Positions 40,440-51,412 of a stretch of 64,000 nucleotides of DNA are shown here, one piece after another; within the stretch, counting starts at the first letter, position 1, and each line of letters opens with the position of its first letter. The translations under genes were made by a program, and so were the position numbers. Under the pieces are notes generated by a model that saw nothing but the letters and a program-made list of their open reading frames with translations, was not told the origin of the DNA and ran no database searches. The DNA is from Cliona cf. orientalis (taxonomy: Eukaryota; Porifera; Demospongiae; Clionaida; Clionaidae). The DNA is taken from contig OZ005702.1 in the NCBI GenBank assembly GCA_963930775.1, forward strand, positions 5,952,001 to 6,016,000. Direction: 5' to 3'.

Positions 40440-41106
40440 TGTGACCGGATTTGGGAAAACCCTCCGTATGGGATCCACGCGCGATTCGCGCAATGCGCGT
40501 TTTTAGTAGCTCAGGTTGAAATTTGTCAAAGCCCAGATTTTGTCATATACATGTCGAACAACCCTTCTTCTAACTGTTGCCGTCTTCTACGGAGGCTAGT
40601 CGTGCTATACGAAGGCGAAATAAGCCTTCATTTTGACCCACCTAGTCGGCACAGCCGCCGTACACGGAGCCCGTTGCTATGGGCGGTAATTAGAATTCTC
40701 ACCTAGAGACAGCTAGATTCATCGATCTACTGTACGTTCGCTCACCTTTTTAGCTTCTTGGGCATCTAAGAACAATCGGCTGTTGTTATCAACAACGAAA
40801 TTCAACTCTTGCTCGATCTTTACGTTCATTTCGAACGGTTCCGCCCAGGTCCATTTAATTGATTTCCGGGTCACGGTAGTATGCGGAAACGCCATACGCG
40901 TGCATAGCAACGCCTTTAGACCGTAATTTCTCGATTATTGGGGGTGTGGCGCGATCGCAAACAAAGCGCTGTATCTCTACAACCAAGCACACGATCGGCC
41001 TAAGACTTGAACGCGGGTTAGCTCTATGGTAGAGCTTATCAACCATGCATCAAACTCAATTTTCTGAAAAAATCCCATACGGAGGGTTTTCCCAAATCCG
41101 GTCACA
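40440..41106. mobile_element. non-autonomous DNA transposon with perfect inverted repeats
   Basis: 40436-40473 and 41073-41110 are exact reverse complements over 38 bases (aatatgtgaccggatttggg and onward). The symmetric AATA/TATT edge leaves the exact end open, but TGTGACC...GGTCACA flanked by TA (40438-40439, 41107-41108) fits. The interior has high CpG, no transposase frame, and a tRNA-D-arm-like word near 41018. The identical long ends indicate a recent insertion. Confidence 0.8.
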
Positions 41107-41529
41107 TATTAATATTGATACTAATATTACGTGAACAGGCAATATTGCATGGGGTATAGCAAGAATAACAACTAAACAGCATTGCAGCATTACAAGGAAG
41201 TTGAGAATACATTAATCTATGATAATTCGTTCGGAAATTTACACTTTATGACAGCTTTATTTCAAATAACTACCCAGAAAAGACAAGCTACAGCCATACT
41301 AGACTACACTACTCACTTAATATTAGAAAAGTACTATGTACTCGGTTGATTACCTGACTATCTCATATTTAACCCTATTATGCCAGCATTATGCTGGCAT
41401 AAAAAACCACCTATTATGCCCAAAGCAATGCCAGCATATTGTGCTTGTCTCTACAGCTAACTCTGCTGACTTAGCTTTGGAGCAGTCTGCATTTGAAGCA
41501 GGGGAAGGAGTGAGTTATCGATAAAGTCA
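41107..41529. other. no gene seen
   Basis: AT-rich. The words tatgccagcattatgctggc form a small palindrome near 41380. No coding evidence. Confidence 0.35.
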
Positions 41530-41830
41530 TAATGTACTGAAAATTGTTATGGATTTGACATAAAGCCAAACCTGGTACAATAATAGTGGTCACTGAATAA
41601 GACAGGCACCTGTTCATTGGCAAAATGCCACGTTGGGGTGAACTTGATACAAGCCACCTCTAATGTAGCCACTGATTTGCGACCCATATGGGTGACCATA
41701 ATAGACAGGCTCCAGTATAGTAGCTGGAACAAGAATACTGATAACTTTTAATTAGATCATGTTACCCTCTCAGTTATGATCACTCATATTATTATACAGA
41801 AAAAAGCTTGTTCCAGGTTATAGTATCTAT
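41530..41830 (-). repeat. repeat pair member (partner 19255-19515)
   Basis: See 19255-19515. Here the minus frame reads LYWSLSIMVTHMG, KSVATLEVACIKFTP and WHFANEQVPVLFSDHYY, and both ends of the shared block are clear. Confidence 0.6.
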
Positions 41831-41839
41831 GTGCCTTAC

Positions 41840-42064
41840 ATGAAACATGCATGAAATATGTGCATTACTCCATGCATGTAACATGCGTGTCCCTTATCTG
41901 AAAAACGTTCCAAATCTCTGCATGTTGCATGCATGCTTCAGGAATCATGCATGGAATAGCAAACTGTTTAATACTGTTACAGGAAATTTCATGCATGAAA
42001 CTTTCTGGTTATAGCCACAAGAAATATGCTGAAACATGCATGAAACATCCATGTTTCAGGTGCT
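41840..42064. repeat. ATGCAT-rich cluster with hairpin
   Basis: Many ATGCAT or CATGCATG palindromes in about 220 bases (for example catgcatgaaatatg and ttgcatgcatgcttc). It ends in CTGAAACATG...CATGTTTCAG, a 10-base hairpin at about 42031-42061. It lies directly downstream of the last NBAS exon seen. Confidence 0.55.
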
Positions 42065-42085
42065 CCACTTGAGTAGGGGACCTAC

Positions 42086-44053
42086 CTCTTTTAACATGAG
42101 ATGAATAACATCCAGGTTGGTTAAACCCTGCAATCTTCTCAAACTAAGACGACTGTCAGCATTGCACTATAAGGGGGAATAAAGGTTAAGTGACCTACAT
42201 GTACGCCTTAAAAGGTTACAAGCTAAGTATGCACTTTACTATAGCATAGCTTAGAAACTTTGTTTAATAAAAAACGATACACTTATGTAGCAGCTACACA
42301 TTATACAAGCGTTATCAAAGTTGTAAATCGGATGCATACCTTATAGACCAGGGTGTATAGGGTCTGGAGGTGATGGTGAAGCAGGGAAAGCTCCTATTAT
42401 CAAGGTAACATGATGAAAATGAAGTTAACATTGATCTTCTATCTTAGCTGACCTTGACCCCTTTTTCTATACCAATGGCAACAAGCTCCAATGCAGAATC
42501 AACCTGAAAAAAATAATTATTAATGACAATTTGCTAATTCTGCTACTTACATCATAATAGTACTGATGTACTGACATAACTATTCCTATCGTTGCATTAC
42601 TGGGTACACACACCTGACCAGAGAGTTCTTCTATTTCAGTTGCCCTCTCAGTAAACCAAGAGCTCAATATTTCACCAGAGCTGGGATTTCTAATGAGCAA
42701 CACATAACAGAGTAATCACCTCAAAATCATAGGCCTTTTGAGAATGCTATAAATTTTTTTTTTGCCATACGACAACCGAGGCTCAAAGTAAATTAGGTAG
42801 GCAGAGAAGCTTCAAATAGTCAAGGCACATCAACAAAATTACAAGTACATTTGCTGACCCATCCAGCACATACATGTATTTCTTCCAGTCTGGGCTGTCT
42901 TCATAGAGGAAGTCGGCATGGCTCAAATGAGATTCATCAAAGATGTGACACAACCTCCTAATAGCACAAAGTGAACAAATTTAATTATTGGATGCCTTGA
43001 GTTGCCAGGTTTTAGATAAAATTAATGTATTTTACAAAACTGGACACCAAATTGACAATTCCTACCTTAGAGCTTCACTCTCAACCCAGTCAGGTGACCT
43101 GTGCTTGGACTGCTCCCATTCTATAACTTGTCCAGATTCACTACAATTTAATAATAATACATCAACATAATAATATTATTATGGCATTGGATATTTGTAT
43201 ATATGTATGCCAGCATCACACTATTTTGCTACTTACTTGAGAGTTGGTAGCAACTGCTTGTAGCACTTTGGTGAAGTAGTCTCAGGGAAATTGGACAGAA
43301 TAGCAAGACTATAATAATATGAATCATTGTCAATATCATTCTGACATAGTGACAGCAACCATACCAATGAGGGAGAAGTAGTTCACCGTGATAAGTGAAG
43401 AGAGCCTCCAATGCTTTACAATTACTCTCCTGAATGCACAAAATATTGAACAAAAAATAACGATTTATGTTATTGCCGGTTGTACAAGAGTCAATACTGT
43501 TACATGAATATTATTATTAGCAGACATGCAGTTAGCAAGTACATGTACCGTAGAATCCCGGGAAAGCACCCATGCATGCACCACACTTCAAGGGGTCAAT
43601 GTAGCAGCTTCTATACAAACGCATGGAAGTTATACCGCCCATCGTGAGTTATGTTTAAGTGCCCATGGGTGCTTACCTGGGACACTACGGTATGTGCAAC
43701 TATGATAAAGTACCTTTCAAGAAATACTGATAATCTACATACAGTAGTACGGAGTCAACTAACCCTTGCATAGGAGACAGCAATCTTCACTAGGTTTCCA
43801 CTCCTGAACTCTTCAAACTGCTCTCCACTGTACTGCTCTGCAGCCAGCGACTCTGATCCAGCAATAACCTAAAATAGGCATAATTATACACTATGCTAAT
43901 ACGTATGGACAGTAACCAGTCCTAAATACCACTTTACAGAGTATCAGTTTTATGTGATACATTCATGTTATTACCTCATAAGTAGACAGTCGGTCGAGAT
44001 AGCTTAAGAAGAGATGGCGATTCTGGCAGATCGAGAACTGTAATGATGTCAAT
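42086..44053 (-). CDS. NBAS: NBAS homologue, ten exons of the Sec39 domain
   Basis: Minus-strand exons, in order: 44053-43975, 43868-43764, 43429-43365, 43308-43237, 43140-43066, 42957-42874, 42689-42614, 42503-42453, 42393-42340 and 42166-42086. All have GT-AG borders and compatible phases and give about 247 residues without a stop. Recognisable blocks: LSYLDRLSTYE, FRSGNLVKIAVSYAR, ALEALFTYHGELLLPH, LAILSNFPETTSP, KHRSPDWVESEALR, WFTERATEIEELSGQVDSAL and LHHHLQTLYTLVYK. These align with the Sec39 region of animal NBAS (FTYHG.DLLPHRLAILSNFPETTSP; W...RA.EIE..A.QVD.AL). NBAS is a peripheral ER protein of the syntaxin-18/RINT1/ZW10 tethering complex and also takes part in nonsense-mediated decay. 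The N- and C-terminal parts are not seen; either they lie behind larger introns or this is a partial copy. The exon preceding 44053 must leave two bases. Confidence 0.85.
43548..43690. mobile_element. MITE in an NBAS intron
   Basis: Ends CCGTAGAATCCCGGGAAAGC and the complement of its right end, CCGTAGTGTCCCAGGTAAGC, match at most positions. TA on both sides (43546-43547, 43691-43692). 143 bases, no coding capacity. Confidence 0.75.
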
Positions 44054-44094
44054 CTAAAGAAAAGAAAAAAAAATATATATATATATACAGAACA

Positions 44095-44219
44095 TTATGA
44101 TACAAAATGCATACATTTATGAATGCATAAAATTAATGCACAATACACGCAAAATACATATATTTATGAATGCATAAAATTAAGCATAATATATGCAAAA
44201 TGCATATATATATACCGTA
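44095..44219. repeat. tandem repeat, about 58-base unit
   Basis: Units carry atttatgaatgcataaaatt followed by aatgcacaatacacgcaaaa. A further unit appears at 44462-44505, separated by the MITE at 44220-44459. Confidence 0.65.
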
Positions 44220-44459
44220 TTTCTTCTAAAAATTCGGCCCTTGTAATTATTCGGCACCCTTTACCGAATGATTGAAAATAGTCTCTAATTTTCAGCAAAG
44301 GTCGTCATGCGTATATGCTATAAATGGGAATAGAATGCGCAGGCAGACAGTATGTTGAATATTAATCTCTAAAAATTCGGCAAAGTATGTTGAATATTAA
44401 CCTCTAAAAATTCGGCGAAGTAAAGCAATATTATTTTCATGCCGAATTTTTAGAAGAAA
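44220..44459. mobile_element. MITE, Tc1/mariner-like
   Basis: Perfect 19-base ends TTTCTTCTAAAAATTCGGC, TA at 44218-44219 and 44460-44461, 240 bases, no gene. Internal copies of ctctaaaaattcggc are visible. Confidence 0.8.
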
Positions 44460-44571
44460 TATGCATTCTTATGAATGCATAAAAATAATGCACAATACAT
44501 TTATCACAAAGGAATCTCATCTGATAAACCAAAATTTCATTATTAAGGAGTAAAGCACTTTAAGTTAGATA

Positions 44572-44772
44572 CCGAATAGCTGGAAATATATTGGCGGGAA
44601 TTAAATTTGGTGGTTGAACCCAAAATTGCTATTTCAAGGATTTAAATTTGGCGGTTGGGTACAGGATCACCATACGTATATATGCGAGTAAGAAATTTTG
44701 GCGAAATTTAATTCGGCAGTTGTAATATAGACAGCCAAACTTAACTCCCCGCCAAATTTTCCAGCTATATGG
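44572..44772. mobile_element. MITE with CCGAATAGCTGG-type ends
   Basis: Left CCGAATAGCTGGAAATATAT and the complement of the right end, CCATATAGCTGGAAAATTTG, with TA at 44570-44571 and 44773-44774. About 200 bases, rich in ttggcgg words. No gene. Confidence 0.7.
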
Positions 44773-46750
44773 TATACTTTCTGAGATAATACCTAACACC
44801 ATGATAGTGTTGCACCAAATATTCGCTCTAAATGACCAAAATAAAATTTTTAAACTAGTGCAGTGTAATATAGCGCTAAAGTTTAGAGAGCAACCTCAAA
44901 TTTTAAATTAAGTCAATTCCCAAATGAGGGGGGGGAGGGGGGGGTACACACACACACACACATCATTGACAAAATCTTAGATACGTTCACATTTCCAAAG
45001 AAGAGGAGGGGGTTCTACAGAATTCCTATAAATTCAAGTGGACACATTGTGTGGGTCAGATATATGTTATTGGAGTGACTGACAATGGAACTTGTACATT
45101 CTGTACATCGTCATTTTTCTGTGTTGCAGTTGCATGTACGTATCTTGGTAAGATATTCCCCAAGAACCTTCTACAATTGGCGTACTCAACAGGTAGGATA
45201 TGTGCACAGTCCTGCATGGCGATCGGTTCAAACGGTAGTGCAAGTGGCTACCAATTATTTATCCTATGGGTTTTCTTTTGCTTGAGTATCTTCAGAGTTA
45301 CAGAGACATCAACATCGAAGATAATATGCACGCTTCAACAGCTTGTAACTTTTGTCCAGACTGTATCATTTTGTCTAGTAAACGAAAAATAGAAACTCTA
45401 TCATAGTGCTAGCTACTACCCAACTTGAGCCTGGCGGCCCTGGCACAGAAAGTCTGTGGCTCTGGACAAGAAGGTCTTTACGTTGTCGTGGTCACGATCA
45501 GAGCCTACCGTAAGTTTCCTGTAGCGGTACGGATCGATCTATCCTGAAACGTCAGTTCATCCTGTTACCATAAAAACACCCAAATTATCTACGGTAGCTG
45601 TTCCAGTGTTACGGGTTTTTTCTGAAGCGTGGTAGCTAGTCAATTCAAACGGCAGTGAGTGTAGGTGAGTTAACAGTTATACACAAGACACTTGTATGTT
45701 GTCAAGAATATTTGACAATTATAATATTTTTATTAAGGATCCAGGAGAGAAATTTACTATATATAGTTATTAAGGTACCATCAAATTGCGTGAATATGAG
45801 GTGGGGAATATGATACCTAAACCACATCAAAATCATAAGTGAAAGACGCAAGGTCTAGTAATAAAACTTCTGTGACCTTCGCAGTACAGCTACCATCTTG
45901 ATCTCTTGTGTTTGAGGTCAACTTCAAAAGTGGTATATTTCAATAACAGACATCTCCAGACTCTCAAATTCAAACTTTACAAATCTTCCGTATACGTCCT
46001 TTAGAAGCATTGGAATGGAACCAGTACCTACTACAGGTATGAAGAATCAAGGCCCCAAAATATCAAAAAATGAAGCCTAGCTAGTAGCTGATCAGTAGAA
46101 AGCACATCCTAGTGTTGCATAGATTACTGACTTTGTGGGCGTAAACACAGAGTACTGGTCAACCAGACCATCATGATCCCTCTAGATAATGATATTCAGG
46201 ATGCCAGGTGTGCTGTAAACTACTACTATGCATCCTCCTCAGCTTTTCAGATAAAATTGCAGTTGTAGTGTATCACTGTAAAATGAACCAAAAAAGAAGT
46301 AGGTAAAGTAGTACCTGATATTTCAAGAAAGTTCTCAGTTACTGGAATGAGGGAAGAACGCAAATATGAAAATGTCGCAAAAAAATCTATGGGAGTTTGG
46401 ACAAGTTCAAGTCTAAGGTGGAGAGTGCTATGGAGACAAAAAATGCTCCAGAAACAGCTATACGTTGGAAGTGGCGAGAGGAAGGACACTGTGAACATAA
46501 TTATCTGAAATGAAGAGTCAGCAGCAACTAGAAGCAGTAAACATGGAGGTCAGGCAGTAGGGACTATCATGGCTGTATGCTAGAAAGAAGAAAATGGATG
46601 ACATTACAAACAGAAGGACCAAACTGAAGCCAGAGATATAATGTCAAACAAGTTAAAGAACAGCAATCCGTATTGTTAGTTTGCTCTTAAACTACACTGG
46701 TTGAGAAAATCTAATAAGAAATCATCTATGTATGCTTTAAAAGCCAGCAT
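44773..46750. other. no confident gene
   Basis: A G-run and (CA)n lie at 44925-44962. A 45085-45285 plus frame has HSPAWRSVQTVVQVATNYLS between splice-like words. At 45423-45505 the minus strand could read SDRDHDNVKTFLSRATDFLC between an AG and a GT, possibly an upstream NBAS exon, but I cannot confirm it. The rest is AT-rich spacer. Confidence 0.35.
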
Positions 46751-47008
46751 ATGCAAGAATTGGCTGCGTGGGCGTTGAAAACCTGGCTACGCGGCCGCAG
46801 TTGGTCAGATCTTGAAGATTTCAGCATCGCTTTTTCCTCTTTACTTCAGTTCAAGTCTACCATGGCAGAGTTCTCTCCCCCCCTGTATCGGTCTTTTAGC
46901 GAATCTTTTTTGCTAGACACATGCGTTGTGTCATATATTCTCAACGAAAATGCTGGTATTTATGATACGCCCGATATTCAAACCATCCCTATCATTCCCA
47001 GTACCTGA
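46751..47008 (+). CDS. hypothetical protein, single exon fragment
   Basis: The frame MQELAAWALKTWLRGRSWSD, LEDFSIAFSSLLQFKSTMAE, SFLLDTCVVSYILNENAGIY and PIIPST is GC-richer than its surroundings and reads like a real helical domain. No family recognised, no second copy. Confidence 0.4.
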   Translation: MQELAAWALKTWLRGRSWSDLEDFSIAFSSLLQFKSTMAEFSPPLYRSFSESFLLDTCVVSYILNENAGIYDTPDIQTIPIIPST

Positions 47009-47219
47009 ACTGGTTGGATTCATTGACCTTGGAGATGTCAACAATGTATTAATCAAGAATTGAAACGTCAATGTACAAATCCTGACATGCTGTAGCAGCC
47101 CACATGCTGACCTTTGTGATCAGGGGCATATTTTCTGATTTAAAATTCCCAAATGCCCAATTTCCAACAAATGGTACGACAGCTGATGTACTGTTACCGA
47201 TAGTGTGGGACGGAGTGAA

Positions 47220-47455
47220 GTGCCGGTCGTTGAGCAATGGAAACACAAAAAGAGCACTATAAGAGCGCCACACCAATTGGAAATTCATAAAAAGAAAGGA
47301 GACTATTTACTGTAGGATTGTAAAAAAGAAACTACAAAAGAGCAATTTTTTTGTATAAAGTGCAAGTTCTATATATGTTTCTCGACTAACGTTAATCGTT
47401 TTAAGACATGACATTCTGAGTATTGTGACCACCTTCAAGCAGAGATTTTGAAGAG
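47220..47455 (+). repeat. deleted copy of the transposase 5' region
   Basis: Matches 33840-34260 with an internal loss of about 180 bases. No transposase frame follows. Confidence 0.6.
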
Positions 47456-47839
47456 ACTATATAGTAAATAAAGGACAGATATCCAAGAAATAATTTGAAC
47501 CTACTTGCATTATTACAATCCTCACTCTCCAGCTTACTGCTGTAAGTACCACTACCTTATTTCCTGTGGCTGCAGTGTCAAACTGAAATAGTGACCATAA
47601 TATTGTGGCATGCCACTTTGTTTTCCTGTGTCCGTGGTTCAAAGCCGACTCCTCGGTTCCACTTCTGGACTAAGTGGTGTGCCACCTTGTTTTCCTGTGT
47701 CTGTGGTTCCAAAACTAAGGTGGACTCCTTGGTTATTTATTTATTATTTTTTTTCTACTCTTTGGCCTAGAGCCGGATGCACACAAACGTTCTCGCCTAT
47801 TTAGTATGCTACATATCCCTGGCTGGCAAAGGTTAGACA
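47456..47839. other. no gene; short internal repeat
   Basis: gtgccaccttgttttcctgt and a near copy (gccactttgttttcctgtgt) occur about 60 bases apart near 47610-47700. No coding evidence. Confidence 0.35.
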
Positions 47840-48060
47840 GGAGTTTTCATCCCAAAATTTGGATAAAAAATATAAACTTCCATTAAGTACATTTTAAATG
47901 GAATTATTTACTGAAGTTACCATACACAGAGTAAGTCATTATTAATGTGGTAGGGATACCAATAGTCAATGCAGCACAACGAAGATTGTTATGAAGGGAG
48001 GTATGCCATGTGATTATGATACGAAAGCCATAGCAAAATTGGCACAATTGAATCAAACTT
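47840..48060 (+). repeat. repeat pair member (partner 52735-52935)
   Basis: gagttttcatcccaaaat, ttatttactgaagttaccat, gtggtagggataccaatagt and gtcaatgcagcac recur in the same order at 52735-52935. There the block runs into a USP-like histidine box; here it diverges after gaaagccatag. Confidence 0.65.
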
Positions 48061-48224
48061 ATGCGGTGTGCTCATTGTGGGAAAGTGTACTCGCCACTAG
48101 GGAGACAAATCAGCTATGATGTAATACTTTATATTGTCGAGCCGTGTGCGAATAGTGATCATATTTTCTAACGGCGTAGAGCAAGAAAATTGCCGATATG
48201 TATTGCTGTGACATATACTTGTCG

Positions 48225-49140
48225 AAGTTCGTGTATACTGCAGGTAGCCCACGGCTTTCGTTTATCTTTCTGCTGATTCTCTAATGTAAATTCCAAGTGC
48301 ACTGGAAAAGAGTATATGCACCAACAAATAACTGTATCAAACTACTCTGCGATGCTTAACAACGATGAAATGCTATGAGAGCTGAGAAGTCCATGCTGTG
48401 GGGGTGACATACATTACAACTGAATCTGTTGTCACTCAGTAATGTCTTGACTGTTTGCCCAGTCTGTTGTGTTTCCATAATTCATAGTTCAATCTGCAGT
48501 TCTAGGAAGACAAAAAAACATAATATTGGATTACAGATTATTCTTAACATCACTACACTTGATCTTTGCTAGAGTGATCTGCAACTTCTGCATATGATCA
48601 GTAGGTACGGTGAAATATGTTGTCATAAGATTGTTGAAGTTCTCTCACGAAATAATGAATCCAAGACCAGGTATAAAACAAAAATTTTCAACATTCAAAA
48701 GGTGAAAAAAAAAAAACGTGGATAAAAAACAGAGAAAGATAATGAAATCATTACAAAATTATTTTTCCCATACATCATCATCACCCCAGTCATCCAACAA
48801 GAGAATCTCCAGCTGGGTAGCCTCTTTTACGATAGGCTTGACCTCAATATCAATGTACATCGCACTGCGAAGAAAAAGCGGAGCCAGAACCCATAATTAA
48901 ACACTTTTGCAGATTGGACCCACTAGCGTACTAGTTCACTTGGGTGGAAGTCGCAAGAATATCTGATACACCAATAAATGAACTGAGGGATCCAAGACAA
49001 GCATTGAAGTTGTGTCAGTGGTGGAGGGGTTCAGAGGAGTATGAGCTCCATGCTCCGCCCACGGCCATCTCTGAGCTTAGGAGCGCTACTGCTGCAAGTT
49101 TGTGTGTATGTAATATATGTAGCTCAGATGCATAAAAAGC
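48225..49140 (+). repeat. repeat pair member (partner 59655-60130)
   Basis: Shared parts are 48228-48365 with 59665-59820, and 48885-49110 with 59840-60065. The second part encodes VEPEPII-type and LRDP...LKLCQWW residues with an AISELRSATAAS end. The partner lacks about 500 bases in the middle. Unknown gene family fragments. Confidence 0.55.
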
Positions 49141-49703
49141 CATTGAAGTATATAGTGGATCGAGTTAAGTGTTATTATAACTTTATTATATGATGGTAGT
49201 GTTTATGGCCCTCGAGAAACAGTGTTGTGGGATGGTGGTGGAGATATATTTTAAAGGAAGAAAGATACAAAGATACAGTGCAAGTATCATCCAGACTGAG
49301 AGTGAGGCGGTGATAGGAGATTACTTCGAAACATGTCTGCCCAGATCCATTTGCCTATTTTCATACTTTTGGGTCACTTGATGACAAAAAAACTGTATTA
49401 CACAATATATATTGTATATAATTTTGTGTTGAACTTTGAACTGTTGAGTATACTAGAGCATTACATAATACGTAGAATATTCGAGAATATTTAGAACACG
49501 TGGTCAGTCAGTCTGATTTGTGTGGAGCTAAATGCAGTGTTACGTTAAGTGAATCAGTGATTGGTAATATCATTCAATAATCAAAGAATTCTACTTGCAA
49601 TGCTGCGTTGCAAAACTAGAGAGGAGCGGGGTAGAAACCCGCCGTCTGCTTCACCCTGATCCCACTGACTGATCCATCTGCCTCTCATCCCCAGGTTGGA
49701 TCG

Positions 49704-49982
49704 TTGTTTATTATACTGTTATTCAAGTCGTTAATAATCAGAAAGCAAACAAACGTGCGCGATGAAAGTACTAGTAAGCTAAGATGGAGAGCTTCATGGA
49801 CCTTTCTTGGATTTGAGACCATCTTGAAAAGGATTGAAAAGTGCATACAGAAGGAACAATGCAATGAAATCAATGATAGAATGGAGATGATTGAAAAACC
49901 ACAAGGTATCACCAGAGAGCAAGCAGATGAAATCAAAGCTCAATCAGCAAGAAGGAAGTTGCTGTCAAAACTGGTGAAGTGA
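49704..49982 (+). CDS. coiled-coil repeat fragment, copy 1
   Basis: The frame reads WRASWTFLGFETILKRIEKC, EQCNEINDRMEMIEKPQGIT, REQADEIKAQSARRKLLSKL and VK to a stop. It is a short heptad-type helix. A longer relative at 55370-55700 has the CNEI-to-EADEI segment twice. No known family. Confidence 0.4.
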   Translation: MFIILLFKSLIIRKQTNVRDESTSKLRWRASWTFLGFETILKRIEKCIQKEQCNEINDRMEMIEKPQGITREQADEIKAQSARRKLLSKLVK

Positions 49983-50734
49983 AGCCAGGTTGTCAGGATG
50001 GATATCAGATGGAGGTGATTTTAGCCCTATGAAAGAATTATTAAATCTGATCCTAGTGCATCAGTTTGCATCACATTTGGTGTTATCCGGACTACGTATT
50101 CACTCTATCAACCTTTCGATAAAAATGATGGCTGCTCTCAATGAAAGAATCGAGTCTGTTGAAGATAAATTGCAGTCCGTAGATGTACTGTACGTCACCA
50201 ACATTATCTACAATACTGATAGAAGGGGAACCCTATGAGGCTACTGCCTTTCATGATGGGAAAATCCAGTTGATCAGTATGCACTCCGCTACTGACAACT
50301 GTTGTGGGAAAAAACAAAAACAACACGATGATGCAGTACCAGATGTGGAAAATAATGACAAGCATTCAATCACTATCTCCGTAATTGTTTGCCACACCAA
50401 GTTGCCCCAGATGGAGTGCTGAAGAGTTTCAAATGATAGAAATCGGCAGCACAGTGGAGAACAGGTGGTTCTTTCCTGGGCACAATAATATTGTGGGTTT
50501 TGTCGTGGATAGTCACATTATTTTTAATGATGATGATGATATAGATGAAGCTAGATCGAGTCTTTCTCGCGAAAATCTTGAGAAGTATGTAGATATTAAT
50601 TTATTGGGATGATCATTGTCCATAAATTTCTGGACAACGCAAGTAATAACAGGTTTGGGTTCGCCCAACAGAACAACTATCACCACAGTACTATATACAA
50701 ACTGTATGATGATTAAAAAAAATGTGACTGAGTG

Positions 50735-50920
50735 TTGCAACCATTTTCATGTATACACTTAAGCAGCATGCCTCCCAAGATGAAGCGCCAAAAGCAGCTA
50801 GTAAGTATTTGAGCTGTCAAGTGGAGGAGAAGTGAAGAAGGGAGGTGATTCAGAAGAGAAAGACGACAACGAGATCGATTTTAAGTTTGTTGAGGCTATT
50901 GCCGAATATCATGGACACTC
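50735..50920 (+). pseudogene. IS630/Tc1-like transposase relic, first exon region
   Basis: gcatgcctcccaagatgaag and cgagatcgattttaagtttg match 34262-34470. MPPKMKRQKQL is followed by a GTAAGT donor, showing that the family's first exon is spliced. Most of the gene is deleted. Confidence 0.55.
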
Positions 50921-50950
50921 GAGAGTCTAAAATGAAAGAATAATATTATA

Positions 50951-51259
50951 ATGGACACTCTACCAACCGTTGGAGATGCTATACATCAAGTCGAGGAACT
51001 GGGATACCATATAACATATATATCGGATCATCCGGCTCACACTACAAGAAGAAAAAGAGAAGGTCTGTTAGATACCCCACATTTATATTGTGGTAAATGT
51101 AACAGTTACTATACCCTACAGAAGGTGGAGGTGCTGAAGGATCTTGTCACCACTGTGTTAAAAGTCGATCGTGGGATTCGGGTCAAGCTAGCTGGGGAGA
51201 TCATCCACGGAATGCAAGTCATTGAGGGGACTGACATAGTTATAGAAGTGATACTCTAA
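50951..51259 (+). CDS. hypothetical exon with CxxC
   Basis: The frame opens MDTLPTVGDAIHQVEELGYH and reads ITYISDHPAHTTRRKREGLL, DTPHLYCGKCNSYYTLQKVE, DLVTTVLKVDRGIRVKLAGE and IEGTDIVIEVIL to TAA. One CGKC pair could bind metal with a partner elsewhere. No domain assigned. It sits between the transposase relic and a DUF7869-like motif. Confidence 0.45.
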   Translation: MDTLPTVGDAIHQVEELGYHITYISDHPAHTTRRKREGLLDTPHLYCGKCNSYYTLQKVEVLKDLVTTVLKVDRGIRVKLAGEIIHGMQVIEGTDIVIEVIL

Positions 51260-51298
51260 GGTCTAAGACTTATACAATGTTGCATGAGAGTACAGAAC

Positions 51299-51412
51299 CT
51301 TCTTTTATATTGGTAGGACATACCAAATTTTCGCCTGATCATCACTTTGGTGACAAAGAAGTGTCACAATTTTATGCTTTTTTCCGTGAAAGTTTGCAGA
51401 GCAAACTATATA
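51299..51412 (+). pseudogene. second DUF7869-like motif fragment
   Basis: The frame SFILVGHTKFSPDHHFGDKE, VSQFYAFFRESLQSKLYT ends at 51410-51412. GHTKFSPDHHFG is closer to the common form of the family's signature than the GHTKFAPDLLFS in the transposon. Neither the upstream aspartate motifs nor terminal repeats are present, so it is a fragment. Confidence 0.5.

Noticed and set aside
41010-41040. tRNA gene
   Set aside because: Only a D-arm-like word; no acceptor stem, anticodon arm or T-arm could be paired around it.
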